A stretch of 64,000 nt of DNA from Chthoniobacterales bacterium (GCA_018402585.1 JAGYIO010000005.1:1-64000), one strand, 5' to 3'. Positions 15,972 to 24,616 are shown, counted from the first letter of the stretch. Notes: generated by a model from the letters alone, not told the origin. A program made the numbers and translations.

Positions 15972-17485
15972 AGCAAGCCGAGCCACTGCCACCACGGGAT
16001 CGAAGCGAAGACGAAGACCACCCGGGCCAGATTCATCCACATGTTGTAGCGCAAGAACCCCCGCTCATCGCCCAGCTCAAACAATCCGGACGCCCGGATT
16101 TGCATGATGCCGTTCGTGCCCTGATGACGGAAAAACGAAATGTCACTGAAGACGGCCGCGCAAAACACGCAGATCCATGGATTGATCCCCTGCGCCGCCG
16201 CGACCGGCAGGAGGATGATGGCCGAAGTGAGCATGCCCGCGGTGACCGGCAAAACCAGACGCACCGCCAGAGTGGTGAGCAACGAGGCCGCAATGAAAAA
16301 TGCGATGCGTCCGTCGACAAATCCGTAAACTTCACCCGTGGCCCGCGCCAGAGCTTGGGCCAAGCCAAGGTGGTCCATGATCCGCATCATGCTGTCCATC
16401 CCGAGGAGGAAAAAAATCATCGGCCAATCAAGCTGCTTTTGGAAATCCTTGCGCAGCAGGGTTCCCGTCAGGAGCAACCCGAGCAGGACAAAGCCGGCCA
16501 GATAGGACGGCTTGACGTGATGCCAAGTCACCGTCGCGCAGCCGATCAGGAAGAAAACAAACCCCGCCGCTGCGATCCATTCCGATGCCTTGAGCGGACC
16601 CATTTCCGACAACTGCCGCTCCAGGTGGGCGCGGGGCAAAGGCGCTTCCGGTCCGGACGGAAACAGCCGGGGAATGACCAAAAGATGAGCCACCGTCATG
16701 CCGAGGGCCGCCACCCCCGCGGCGACCAGCCAGAAAAGTCCGGCAAATTCGGCCTGCACCTGCGGCGGCAGAAAATTCAGGGCGGCGATATTCGACGACT
16801 TGCTCGTCGCCATCATGGGCGAAAAGAGCAAGGCCCCGCCGAACATCGCGGCGAGCAGCGCGGTCAGCGCCGGGCCGCGTGCCGGCAACTTCAAACCGGT
16901 CGCCATATCCTTGAAGACCGGCATGAGCATCGACATCCGCGCGTTGGCCGAAGGCATGAGCGGCGAGAGCAAGTAGCCCGTGCCGAGCAAAGTCACCTGA
17001 TGCCAGACCGGTTTGTCCGGCAAACGGAGCAGCAAACGCAGCATCAGCCGGTAACTCAACCCGGAAGAGCTGATCACTGCGGACAAAGCATAGACCCCGA
17101 GCAGGAGCAACAGGGCCGGCGAAGCAAACCCGGCCAGCGCCACCTCCGCCGGCGCGAGTCCGACAAACAAGGCCGCCACCACCGCAACCAGCGCAGGGAC
17201 AAATTCCTCGACCAACCCGAAGACCCACAACAAGACCGCCGCCGCGAGCAGCGCCGTAAAGATGGCCGACTCGACACTCAACCCCGAAGCCAATCCCAAG
17301 ACATAAACCAAAGGCGGCAGCGCAAAGACACACCCCCAACCGAAAATCACGCCGCCCGGCACACCCGTCTCCGCCGCACGCCGTCCCCGCACGAACGCGA
17401 TGAGCCCCATAACCAGCCCCAATCCCGCCAGCAGTGCGAAGACCGGCCAATGTGCGGAGATAACCTCGAAGAAGCGGGAACCCAT
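15968..17485 (-). CDS. DASS/SLC13-type anion symporter
   Basis: 505 aa with about 12 hydrophobic segments. 'SPLMPSANARMSMLMPVF' and 'PVTAGMLTSAIILLPVAAAQ' resemble the paired substrate loops of divalent-anion:Na+ symporters (sulfate, dicarboxylates). The substrate is not deducible. It is the first gene of a two-gene operon; the binding-protein gene begins within its stop codon. Confidence 0.7.
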   Translation of the reverse strand: MGSRFFEVISAHWPVFALLAGLGLVMGLIAFVRGRRAAETGVPGGVIFGWGCVFALPPLVYVLGLASGLSVESAIFTALLAAAVLLWVFGLVEEFVPALVAVVAALFVGLAPAEVALAGFASPALLLLLGVYALSAVISSSGLSYRLMLRLLLRLPDKPVWHQVTLLGTGYLLSPLMPSANARMSMLMPVFKDMATGLKLPARGPALTALLAAMFGGALLFSPMMATSKSSNIAALNFLPPQVQAEFAGLFWLVAAGVAALGMTVAHLLVIPRLFPSGPEAPLPRAHLERQLSEMGPLKASEWIAAAGFVFFLIGCATVTWHHVKPSYLAGFVLLGLLLTGTLLRKDFQKQLDWPMIFFLLGMDSMMRIMDHLGLAQALARATGEVYGFVDGRIAFFIAASLLTTLAVRLVLPVTAGMLTSAIILLPVAAAQGINPWICVFCAAVFSDISFFRHQGTNGIMQIRASGLFELGDERGFLRYNMWMNLARVVFVFASIPWWQWLGLL

Positions 17486-17723
17486 AAAGAACGAACGCGA
17501 GTTCTATCCCGAAATCGCCGTCGACAAAGCAACAAAATCCCCGCCTCCGCTTGTCACGCCAGCTCATAACGGCCCGCCCGGCCTCCCCCGCTACAACCAA
17601 ACCCTCTCCGTCCTCCGCCCCCTCTGCGGTCCTCCTCAATCAATCCCCAAACAAAGCCCCTTCCCCGCACCCCAAGACATCATGGCATCCCCTCACTCCG
17701 CGTGCTATTTTCTGCTCCTCCGC

Positions 17724-17795
17724 GTCCCCGTAGTTCAACGGATAGAACGAGGGTTTCCTAAACCTTAAATCTGGGTTCGATTCCCGGCGGGGACA
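17724..17795 (+). tRNA. tRNA-Arg (CCT)
   Basis: Full cloverleaf. The acceptor GTCCCCG pairs with CGGGGAC and the D-stem is GTTC/GAAC. The anticodon stem AGGGT/ACCTT (one G-T pair) carries loop TTCCTAA, giving anticodon CCT for AGG codons. The T-arm is CTGGG-TTCGATT-CCCGG. CCA is not encoded; the discriminator is A. Confidence 0.95.
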
Positions 17796-17845
17796 GGATC
17801 CTTTGCTCTTGCCCCATCCCACCCGACGGACGGACATTTCCTTCA

Positions 17846-18775
17846 ATGAATCCCGCCGGCACGCGCAAACCATGGATGGTAGTCGGCCTGCTGGCCGTGG
17901 CGTTCATCACGGCCTACGTTTCGATGCTGTTCAGTTTCAGCGCCGAGTCGACCTTGGAATTGCGGTTCGCCGACGAAACCCCGCCGGCGCCCGACTATAT
18001 CATCGTGCAGCTTGATATCTTGGAGATCGACCCGGTCCTGCGGAATGTCTGGGTCCGCCTCATCCCCGAGCCGGCGGGCGGACTGCGGGAGGACGGCCGG
18101 CCCGTGCCCACGCGGGCTTTGACTCTTTGGCTCGGCGGCGCGCAGGCCTCATTCGGCAACGCCCCCATTGAAGGCCGGAGGGCAACCGTTTACGCGGCCG
18201 GACAAACCATGACGCCCGCGGACATCGTCGACACCCTGACCAACGGTTCGGTGGGGAACTTTCCCTTCGACCACTACCGTTTCAATTTCCGTCTGAGTGC
18301 CACCACCCCCGATCCCGCCGCACCGCAAGGATACCGCCATCTTCCGGTGATCATTCAAGCCACTCCCGATGCAGGGCTCGCCGGATTCACCTTTACCGGC
18401 GAAGTGTCACGGGTGGACACGGAGGATGCCATGACATCGGACGCCGTTGAGCTCGACATCACGGTGCGACGCTCGCCCACGACTTTCCGGTATACGATTT
18501 TGCTCATGACCATTGCCGGAGCACTGGCCCTCGGTTGCACCGCGGTGGCTCTGGTCGTCGCTTTCGACCCTCGCTATTTCCAACCCGCTTTCCTCCCGTG
18601 GATGTCGGCCACGCTCTTTGCCATCGTCGGCCTGCGGCGCATCCTGCCCGGCAACCCGCCCTTCGGCTCACTCCCCGACTTCCTGGTCTTCATGTGGGCG
18701 GAGACCCTCGTGGGTCTGGCTCTCATCAGCCTAGTCATCAACTACCTCCGCCGGAAGCCACCGCCCGTGCCGTAA
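17846..18775 (+). CDS. DUF4436-like membrane protein
   Basis: 309 aa. One N-terminal membrane helix (about residues 10-30), a ~190-residue extracytoplasmic domain including 'GNFPFDHYRFNFRLSA', then three C-terminal membrane helices ('ILLMTIAGALALGCTAVALV', 'WMSATLFAIVGLRRILPG' and 'WAETLVGLALISLVINYL'). The layout and the 'PFD.Y' motif fit DUF4436, a family without a known function. It stands alone after tRNA-Arg. Confidence 0.65.
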   Translation: MNPAGTRKPWMVVGLLAVAFITAYVSMLFSFSAESTLELRFADETPPAPDYIIVQLDILEIDPVLRNVWVRLIPEPAGGLREDGRPVPTRALTLWLGGAQASFGNAPIEGRRATVYAAGQTMTPADIVDTLTNGSVGNFPFDHYRFNFRLSATTPDPAAPQGYRHLPVIIQATPDAGLAGFTFTGEVSRVDTEDAMTSDAVELDITVRRSPTTFRYTILLMTIAGALALGCTAVALVVAFDPRYFQPAFLPWMSATLFAIVGLRRILPGNPPFGSLPDFLVFMWAETLVGLALISLVINYLRRKPPPVP

Positions 18776-19264
18776 CGAAGCAGAGGCCGCGGTATTTTCC
18801 AGTTCAGAGGAATGAGTGCGGAAACCTGGGTGGTTTCGCTGCGGCCAGAGGCCGAAAGCCTTCCACGCGAGCCTCAAACTCGGCCTTCAGCCTTAAAAAA
18901 ATCCGGCCTCCCCCCGCCGATGTCCTACCCCCCGTGTTCTCCTCGCGGGCGTGAACACCTTCATCGACCTCCTCTTCCTCACCCTCGTCCTTACCGCCAC
19001 CATCTCCACCCTGCTCCTCCTCGTGGAGTTGTGGGAGACCTCCCGACGCTGAACCACCGCAGATCGCCAGCAACCGGTGAGGTCCGCTGGCCTTGGCCAA
19101 CTGCCGCCTTTTTCTTTGCGGCATGGCTCGACCGTCCAACCGCATTCCTATCCCCAATCCAAATCTCTCCCTAAAGCTTCGACCTCGGGAAGGCAGGCGG
19201 TTTCTGCGGAGACCACCCTTGCCTTTTTCAATAATGGTTAGCCAATCTAAGCTCGGTTATAGCC
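18776..19264. other. 489-base gap, possible microprotein inside
   Basis: No standard gene. A 33-codon membrane-segment frame sits at 18951-19052 (listed separately). Near 19190-19225 is a hairpin 'GGCAGGCGG...CCACCCTTGCC' followed by T-rich sequence, possibly a terminator. Confidence 0.4.
18951..19052 (+). CDS. Possible single-helix membrane microprotein
   Basis: 33 aa from GTG: a hydrophobic stretch 'FIDLLFLTLVLTATISTLLL' ending in 'ELWETSRR', as in small single-pass proteins with a charged C-terminus. No clear ribosome-binding site, and the start is GTG. Composition alone supports it, so it may be chance. Confidence 0.25.
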   Translation: MNTFIDLLFLTLVLTATISTLLLLVELWETSRR

Positions 19265-19837
19265 ATGTCTAAAAGCGCTTCCGCAACCATTCACTCTGTC
19301 ATCCGCACGATCCGCGGCCGCAAGGTCATCCTCGATACCGACCTGGCCGCAATCTACTCCGTCACGACCAAGCGCCTCAACGAGCAGGTCAAACGCAACA
19401 AAAGCCGCTTCCCGGAAGACTTCATGTTCCGGCTCACACCCGCGGAGAAGCGGGAGGTGGTCGCAAAATGCGACCACCTCGCCACCCTCAAATTCTCCAA
19501 AAGCCTCCCCTACGCTTTCACCGAACACGGCGCCATCATGGTGGCCACCATCTTGAGTACCCCGCAGGCTGTGAAGATGAGCGTCTTTGTCGTGCGCGCT
19601 TTCGTGCGCATGCGCGAGCAACTGACCGCGAATGCCGCCATCCTCCGCCGGTTGGCCGAGATCGATCGCACGCTTCTCCTCCACGATAAGGATTTGTCCG
19701 CGCTGTGGGATCGCCTCCAGCTTTTGCTCGAGCCGCCCGATGACGGAGCGGCCGATGAGTCGAAAACCGAAATCGGCTTCCACGTTCGCGAGAAGGCTGC
19801 GCGCTACAGAGTAAAACGCACCCGACAACAACGCTGA
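19265..19837 (+). CDS. ORF6N-domain protein
   Basis: 190 aa. The N-terminal ~100 residues are the ORF6N DNA-binding domain. The evidence is 'IRTIRGRKVILDTDLAAIYS', 'TKRLNEQVKRNKSRFPEDFM' and 'LPYAFTEHGAIMVATIL'. The C-terminal part is a helical region with 'LAEIDRTLLLHDKDLSALWD'. ORF6N proteins occur in phages and in chromosomal islands. This one lies next to tRNA-Ser, a usual integration site, which hints at an old mobile-element origin; no integrase is seen. Confidence 0.85.
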   Translation: MSKSASATIHSVIRTIRGRKVILDTDLAAIYSVTTKRLNEQVKRNKSRFPEDFMFRLTPAEKREVVAKCDHLATLKFSKSLPYAFTEHGAIMVATILSTPQAVKMSVFVVRAFVRMREQLTANAAILRRLAEIDRTLLLHDKDLSALWDRLQLLLEPPDDGAADESKTEIGFHVREKAARYRVKRTRQQR

Positions 19838-19940
19838 CCACCTTCCATCACGGCCATCAGAGCCTGAAGAGCAAACCTCGCAAACGCTTGCTGCCGCCTT
19901 GCAGCCCGCCCGACCGTGGTGTTTAATTCTCCCTGCTCCA

Positions 19941-20057
19941 GGATGGGTGGCAGAGTGGTCGAATGCGCACGCTGAGAAAGCGTGTGAACCGAGTCCCGTC
20001 CGCGGGCGAGATGGGCTGAGCGCAAGCGAAGCCAACAGCAATGCACCGAGGGTTCGA
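19941..20057 (+). pseudogene. tRNA-Ser relic split by an insertion
   Basis: 19941-19986 matches the first 46 bases of the tRNA-Ser at 20172 except for two changes in the anticodon loop (TGAGAAA instead of TTGGAAA, losing U33). A 49-base GC-rich insert follows. Then 20036-20057 matches the variable arm and start of the T-arm ('CAGCAATGCACCGAGGGTTC') before diverging. It cannot fold as a tRNA. Confidence 0.85.
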
Positions 20058-20171
20058 GCCGAGTCCCGCGCCGGCGGGACGAGACAGGTCGCCCTGGCGA
20101 CCAATCCCAAGAATGAACCCCCGTGGCTTGCGGCACGCCCTCGAACCGTGTTTAGTGAAGTCTTGGCGCTA

Positions 20172-20256
20172 GGATGGGTGGCAGAGTGGTCGAATGCGCA
20201 CGCTTGGAAAGCGTGTGTGCAGCAATGCACCGAGGGTTCGAATCCCTCCCCATCCG
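20172..20256 (+). tRNA. tRNA-Ser (GGA)
   Basis: Class II tRNA. Acceptor GGATGGG/CCCATCC; anticodon stem CACGC/GCGTG with loop TTGGAAA (anticodon GGA); long variable arm; T-arm GAGGG-TTCGAAT-CCCTC; discriminator G. No encoded CCA. Its 3' end is repeated about 110 bases downstream. Confidence 0.95.
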
Positions 20257-20821
20257 CTTCTTCGCCGCAGGCGAACTTGAAGCTTCTCGGAGGGATGAGA
20301 ACGCAGTTCGAGCCGAGCGCAGCGAGACGGCCGGAGCGCAGCGCAGGCAATCCCTCCCCATCCGCCATCTGCCGAAGGCAGCTTGAAACTCGGACAGGGA
20401 TGAGAGCGCCGCTCCGCGGCACAGACCGACCGAAGGTCGGCCCCGCAGGGGTAAAGGCCGAAGGCCGAAATCAACATTCGCAGTTTGACCGGAGCAAGGC
20501 GCGACTGCCGAAACGTAGTGCAGGCAAACCCCAACAGCGAGGGGTGGAGCCTAAGCCGCGGCGGTTTCCTGCTTTGGCCAAAAGAAACGTATTTTCAGGG
20601 CGACCCACATTTTAGTGAATAGTTTCGCGCGTGACCAGGGGGCACGGGCGTCTCGCCCGTCACGACCCGACCACACGGGCGAGACGCCCGTGCCCCCTTG
20701 GTCAATCCGAGCCCAGCCGCGTCCGGAGCGCGTCTTCAACGGCATCGTTCCGACTCAGGCCGAAATCAAGATTGGCCATCCAGACCACGGCGTAGCATAA
20801 AAAAACCATCCGCCTCTCAAG
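20257..20821. other. Repeat-filled gap downstream of tRNA-Ser
   Basis: 565 bases without a gene. 20348-20366 repeats the tRNA 3' end ('CAATCCCTCCCCATCCGC'). Both copies are followed by a small hairpin and a 'GCTTGAA..CTCGGA..GGGATGAGA' block, so the unit is a tandem repeat. A perfect GGGCACGG palindrome lies at 20636-20702. Confidence 0.6.
20636..20702. repeat. GGGCACGG palindrome, near-perfect copy
   Basis: 'GGGGGCACGGGCGTCTCGCC' and its exact reverse complement flank 'GTCACGACCCGACCACA'. The arms are ~22 bases each. This is the cleanest copy of the family in the window. Confidence 0.9.
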
Positions 20822-21439
20822 ATGAAAAACCTTCTTCCTCTCTGGCTCACCGCCTTTGTGTTGGTCGCCGGTTGCGCCCCCTCGGCTCCGGATACCCCCG
20901 ACATGAGCATCGTCTTGGGCCAGCGCGTCGGACCGATGGATGCGTCCACCACGCGCGAGAAACTTGTGGCGCTCTTTGGTGCGGACAACCTTGCCGACAC
21001 CGACTACCCGATGGGCGAAGGCGAGACGGTGCCGGGCACGATCATTTTTCCCGGCACCTCACGCGAGGCCACTGTCTTGTGGATGCAGGGACAAGCCGGA
21101 GAGAAAATCGACCGCGTGGTGATCAGCGGCAAGGAGTGGTTACTCCCGGATGGCATCCGTCATGGCGACGAACTGGAGGCCGTGGAGGAAATCAACGGCG
21201 GTCCTTTCATGCTCTACGGCTTCGGCTGGGATTATGGCGGGGTCGGTTATTTCAAAGGCGGCGCCTTGGACCGCAAGGTGCAGATCTGGTTTCGTCCTTC
21301 ACTCGAAGAAGGCCCTGCCTACCAAGCCGTGCTGGGCGACTCGCTCTTCAACTCGACCGATCCCGCCATGCGCGCCGTCGATCCACGCGTGGCGGAAGTG
21401 GCTATTGTTCTTCACGTGCCGCAAGGCGACTTGGAGTGA
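20822..21439 (+). CDS. Predicted lipoprotein of unknown function
   Basis: 205 aa with signal 'MKNLLPLWLTAFVLVAGC' ending in the lipobox VAGC, so the mature protein is a lipid-anchored envelope protein. The rest is acidic and beta-rich with Gly/Tyr patches ('LYGFGWDYGGVGYF'). No family recognised. Flanked by palindromic repeats, so probably monocistronic. Confidence 0.7.
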   Translation: MKNLLPLWLTAFVLVAGCAPSAPDTPDMSIVLGQRVGPMDASTTREKLVALFGADNLADTDYPMGEGETVPGTIIFPGTSREATVLWMQGQAGEKIDRVVISGKEWLLPDGIRHGDELEAVEEINGGPFMLYGFGWDYGGVGYFKGGALDRKVQIWFRPSLEEGPAYQAVLGDSLFNSTDPAMRAVDPRVAEVAIVLHVPQGDLE

Positions 21440-21502
21440 CCCTCGCGCTTGGTCGCGCACCCTGCGGCGGGTCCGGAGGCCCCCGCCCTACCCACAACCG
21501 CC

Positions 21503-21536
21503 AGGTAGGGCGCGACGTCCCCGACGCGCCGGGAAC
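21503..21536. repeat. Second copy of the short 'GTAGGGCGCG' repeat
   Basis: Matches 14919-14952. It lies between the convergent lipoprotein and kinase-like genes, the same sort of location as the first copy. Confidence 0.7.
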
Positions 21537-21585
21537 ATTCCTTTCGCGTGCACGGCGGGTCCGGACACGGTTGGGATCGGTTTGT

Positions 21586-21684
21586 CCAGGGGGCACGGGC
21601 GTCTCGCCCGCGTTGTCGGGTTGTGACGGGCGGGCCTCCTGCTCGTAGAGCCTACGGCTCGGAGAGACGCCCGTGCCCCTTGGT
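21586..21684. repeat. GGGCACGG palindrome interrupted by an inner hairpin
   Basis: The outer arms are those of the family. The inner part carries an extra 'CGTAGAGCCTACGGCTC'-type hairpin, as if one element had inserted into another. Confidence 0.8.
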
Positions 21685-21700
21685 TCTTCATCGTTCCAGC

Positions 21701-22510
21701 TCAGACCGCCGCTTGGCGGCGGATGCGGCGCTCGAAGCGACCGGGCGAGGGAAACAACTCGGCCATGCGTTCCATGGCCATATCCGCGAGCGGGCCGGGT
21801 TGACGTCCGAGCGCGCACTGCAAGTAGACCGATTCTTTGAGCAGTTCGGTGAAGTCATTTCGCACCTGCTTATCCCACTCCTCGGGGGTGAGATCCTCCT
21901 TGCGTTTGGCCAGTTCGAAATCGATGAGCACGGCCTCGGCCGGCGAGGGCGCCACGGCGATGTTGTGCAATTCCATATCGCCGTGGACCAGACCCGCTTC
22001 GTGCAGGCAGACCAATTCGTCGAAGGCCTGAGCGCAGAGCCACCACAAGCCGATGGCGGTGGCGAGATTGATCTCTTCCGCGATCTGCACATTGTTCTCC
22101 ACCGGTTCGATCCCGAAGGGCGTGAGGCGCGAGTAGGGTTTGCCCGGCACGAAGCAGGAACGAAACGTATCCGTGGTGAATCCGATGGGCGGCGGGGCAT
22201 CGAGAATTTCCGAGGCGCGCTGCTGGTTGGCAAACTCGGCGGAGGGATCGCCGCGCAGGCGGCCGGGAAAATACGTTTTGCGGAAATGCATCGGGTATTT
22301 TTCCGCGAGGGGGAATTCCTTCCTCGTATCCTTGCCCGCGATGACCATTTCGGCGGACATAAGTTGCAGGCCATTGGCCTCGCGCCGCGTGATGGTGCGC
22401 ATGACGAAGTCATGCTCCGGTGCGTAGCGGATGAGCTGCGCGTATTCCGGCGCCAGCAAGACCTCGTGCCGCGGGGACACGGGGACCATCATTTGTTCCG
22501 GAGTCTGCAT
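21701..22510 (-). CDS. Protein-kinase-fold protein (LPS kinase/RIO-like)
   Basis: 269 aa from the ATG at 22508-22510; a TTG at 22549 would add 13 residues. Kinase-fold catalytic motifs are visible: 'HGDMELHN' (residues 176-183, the H-x-D loop with the Asn metal ligand) and 'LIDFELAK' (about 195-202), a DFE in place of DFG. The N-lobe glycine loop is not obvious. Such small kinases phosphorylate sugars or lipids in the envelope. It follows rmlC, which fits a surface-polysaccharide role; the substrate is unknown. Confidence 0.65.
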   Translation of the reverse strand: MQTPEQMMVPVSPRHEVLLAPEYAQLIRYAPEHDFVMRTITRREANGLQLMSAEMVIAGKDTRKEFPLAEKYPMHFRKTYFPGRLRGDPSAEFANQQRASEILDAPPPIGFTTDTFRSCFVPGKPYSRLTPFGIEPVENNVQIAEEINLATAIGLWWLCAQAFDELVCLHEAGLVHGDMELHNIAVAPSPAEAVLIDFELAKRKEDLTPEEWDKQVRNDFTELLKESVYLQCALGRQPGPLADMAMERMAELFPSPGRFERRIRRQAAV

Positions 22511-22559
22511 CAGCCCGGACAGTTTTTCCCAGCCGGCGTCCGTTGCCAACCCCGAAGGC

Positions 22560-23111
22560 TCAGTCCAGAAGTTGCCGCACCTGCGCCCAGCTCTGTCCCA
22601 TCTGGTCGCGATCGGAAAGCAGCGGCACCTGCCCGGCCTGGAGAGGCCACGGAAGACCGACCGCAGGATCATCCCAAGCCAGGACCTGGGCGTATGGTGG
22701 ATCCCATGGTGCGGTGACTTTATACGAGTAGATCACCTGCTCGCTGAGCGAGAGAAAGCCGTGGGCGAAGCCGGGAGGGAGCCAGAGGCTCGTGTGGTCA
22801 CTGGCGCGCAGGACGAGGCCCTCGGCCCGGCCGAAAGTGGGCGAGTCCGGCCGCAGGTCGACCGCGGCATCGTAGACCTCCCCCTCGAGCACAGTGAGCA
22901 GCTTGCCCTGCGGATGCCGCGTCTGGAAATGGAGACCGCGCAAGGTGCCGCGCCGGGTTTTGATCAGGTTGTCCTGCAGGAAATCCCCGGTGATCCCGGC
23001 GCCGGCCAGTTCATCCCGATTCCAGAGCACTTCGTAAGTGCCCCGCGCATCAGTCTGCACCGGGTGCGCCAAGAGGACCATGCCGTGCAGTGAGGTCGGG
23101 CGGACTTCCAT
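22560..23111 (-). CDS. rfbC: dTDP-4-dehydrorhamnose 3,5-epimerase
   Basis: 183 aa, family length. Core motifs are 'NLIKTRRGTLRGLHFQ', 'HPQGKLLTVLEGEVYDAAVD' and 'LWLPPGFAHGFLSLSE' with the active-site His and the Tyr of 'IYSYKV'. It catalyses the third step of dTDP-L-rhamnose synthesis. RmlA, B and D are not adjacent. It lies downstream of rpsD, separated by a palindromic repeat, so it is probably not part of the ribosomal operon. Confidence 0.88.
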   Translation of the reverse strand: MEVRPTSLHGMVLLAHPVQTDARGTYEVLWNRDELAGAGITGDFLQDNLIKTRRGTLRGLHFQTRHPQGKLLTVLEGEVYDAAVDLRPDSPTFGRAEGLVLRASDHTSLWLPPGFAHGFLSLSEQVIYSYKVTAPWDPPYAQVLAWDDPAVGLPWPLQAGQVPLLSDRDQMGQSWAQVRQLLD

Positions 23112-23246
23112 GACGACCGACTTGATAGCAGGCCGACCCCACCGGAGTCACGGGTGGCTTTCGGCAGCAGCACCAGATCGCAGGGCGGCAGGCTGGTCAT
23201 GCACTCGAGCCGGGGACGGTTCGAGAGCCACCGCCAAAAAAGCAAA

Positions 23247-23272
23247 TCGCGCCGGGACGGCGCGATCCACCT
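23247..23272. repeat. GGTGGATCGCGC half-repeat
   Basis: 'ATCGCGCCGGGACGGCGCGA' plus TCCACC, the same as the right half of the 10891-10956 pair. It forms a hairpin 25 bases downstream of the rpsD stop and may end the ribosomal transcript. Confidence 0.7.
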
Positions 23273-23296
23273 TGTGGAAATTTGCGGGTGCCGCTT

Positions 23297-23908
23297 TTAC
23301 CGCGAGTAAAGTTCGACTACGAGCTGCTCGTTGACCACCGGGGCGATTTCTTCGCGGGTCGGGATACGGTTGACCGTGCCGGAGAAATTTTCCCGGTCCA
23401 CCACGAGCCAATCGGGCACAGTGCGGATCTGGGTGGCTTCCATCTGGCGGGCGGCCAAGGCACGGGGTTTGGGCGAATCTTTGATCGAAACCACGGCGCC
23501 GGGCTTCAGGTTGGCCGAAGCGATGTCGTTCTTGCGTCCGTTCACCTTGACGTGGCCGTGCGCCACCATTTGCCGGGCGGCGGTACGGGTGCGGGCGAAG
23601 CCGAGACGGTACACGACATTGTCCAAACGGGTCTCGAGGAGCTGGAGGAGGGTCAGACCGGTGACACCGCGGCGGGAAAGCGCCGTCTCGAAGTAGCGGC
23701 GGAACTGACGCTCAAGGACGCCGTATTGCGCTTTGAGCTTCTGCTTCTCGAGCAGGGCCAAGCCGTATTCCGAGGTCTTGCGGCGCATGCCTTTTTGTCC
23801 GTGCATACCCGGCGGATAGCTCCGACGCTCGAAATGTTTGGGTGAGCCGACGAGGAAAATGCCGAAGCGGCGGCTCAGTTTGGTTTTGGGTCCGGTGTAA
23901 CGTGCCAT
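23297..23908 (-). CDS. rpsD: 30S ribosomal protein S4
   Basis: 203 aa, normal length. 'MARYTGPKTKLSRRFG' start and an S4 RNA-binding domain at about 90-150 ('TRLDNVVYRLGFARTRTAAR'). No zinc-binding cysteines, so it is the zinc-free type. Primary 16S binder that organises the 30S body. Usually followed by rpoA and rplQ; here neither follows. Confidence 0.97.
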   Translation of the reverse strand: MARYTGPKTKLSRRFGIFLVGSPKHFERRSYPPGMHGQKGMRRKTSEYGLALLEKQKLKAQYGVLERQFRRYFETALSRRGVTGLTLLQLLETRLDNVVYRLGFARTRTAARQMVAHGHVKVNGRKNDIASANLKPGAVVSIKDSPKPRALAARQMEATQIRTVPDWLVVDRENFSGTVNRIPTREEIAPVVNEQLVVELYSR

Positions 23909-23950
23909 GAGTGGAGAGTGTTAAGTTTCTAAGTTTTAAGTTTTAAGACA

Positions 23951-24604
23951 CTACACGCGGCGGGCTTTGGGGGGGCGGCAGCCGTTGTGGGGTACCGGGG
24001 TGACGTCTTTAATCAGCGTAATTTCCAAACCGATGGCTTGGAGCGCGCGGATGGCGGACTCGCGTCCGGCCCCCGGGCCTTTGACCCGGACTTCGACTTC
24101 TTTGAGCCCGTGGCCCATGGCCTGACGGGCGGCATCCTGGGCCACGAGCTGTGCGGCGTAGGCCGTGCTTTTGCGCGAGCCTTTGAAGCCGACTTTGCCC
24201 GCGCTGGAGGCGCCGAGGACAGCACCGCGCTGGTCGGTGATGCTCACGATGGTGTTGTTGAAAGTGGCGAGCACGTGGGCGATGCCTTGGATGACGTTCT
24301 TGCTGCCCTTGGCCTTGACCACTTTGGCCGGGACGATGGGGGCGTCGAGCGAGAGCAGGTCGTCGGCCGGCGCGGCGGCTTCGGCCACTTTGGCTTCGCC
24401 CTCTTTTTTCTTGGCCGTCTTGCCCTTGGCCGCTTTGGGTTTGGCCGCTTTTTTCTCCGCGGCCGGTTTGGCTTCGTCAGCGGCCGGAGCAGCTTCCGCC
24501 TTCACTTCGGCCGGGGCCTCGGTCACGGGATGGTGTTCCGCGTTTTCGTCCTTACGGCGGGCATCCTGTGATTCGCCGAGAGTTTCCTTCTTTTCGTCGC
24601 TCAT
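23951..24604 (-). CDS. rpsK: 30S ribosomal protein S11 with long N-terminal extension
   Basis: 217 aa; ordinary S11 is about 129. The S11 core begins near residue 98 ('[19 protein letters not shown]') and is well conserved to '[12 protein letters not shown]'. The first ~90 residues are Ala/Lys/Glu-rich ('[20 protein letters not shown]') and likely disordered. The ATG at 24602-24604 lies 12 bases after the rpsM stop. A GTG-type internal start near the core cannot be excluded, but the extension is open and of typical codon use. Confidence 0.93.
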   Translation of the reverse strand: MSDEKKETLGESQDARRKDENAEHHPVTEAPAEVKAEAAPAADEAKPAAEKKAAKPKAAKGKTAKKKEGEAKVAEAAAPADDLLSLDAPIVPAKVVKAKGSKNVIQGIAHVLATFNNTIVSITDQRGAVLGASSAGKVGFKGSRKSTAYAAQLVAQDAARQAMGHGLKEVEVRVKGPGAGRESAIRALQAIGLEITLIKDVTPVPHNGCRPPKARRV

Positions 24605-24616
24605 ACTTTGTGGGGA

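Noticed and set aside
19941-20030. Upstream tRNA-Ser copy as a second working tRNA
   Set aside because: It lacks U33, has an insert after the anticodon stem and no complete T-arm.
22964-23245. Minus-strand frame of 93 codons upstream of rmlC
   Set aside because: Overlaps the rmlC start and a palindromic repeat; no family signal.
23112-23296. Looked for rpoA/rplQ remnants after rpsD
   Set aside because: Only a hairpin repeat and unremarkable sequence are present.
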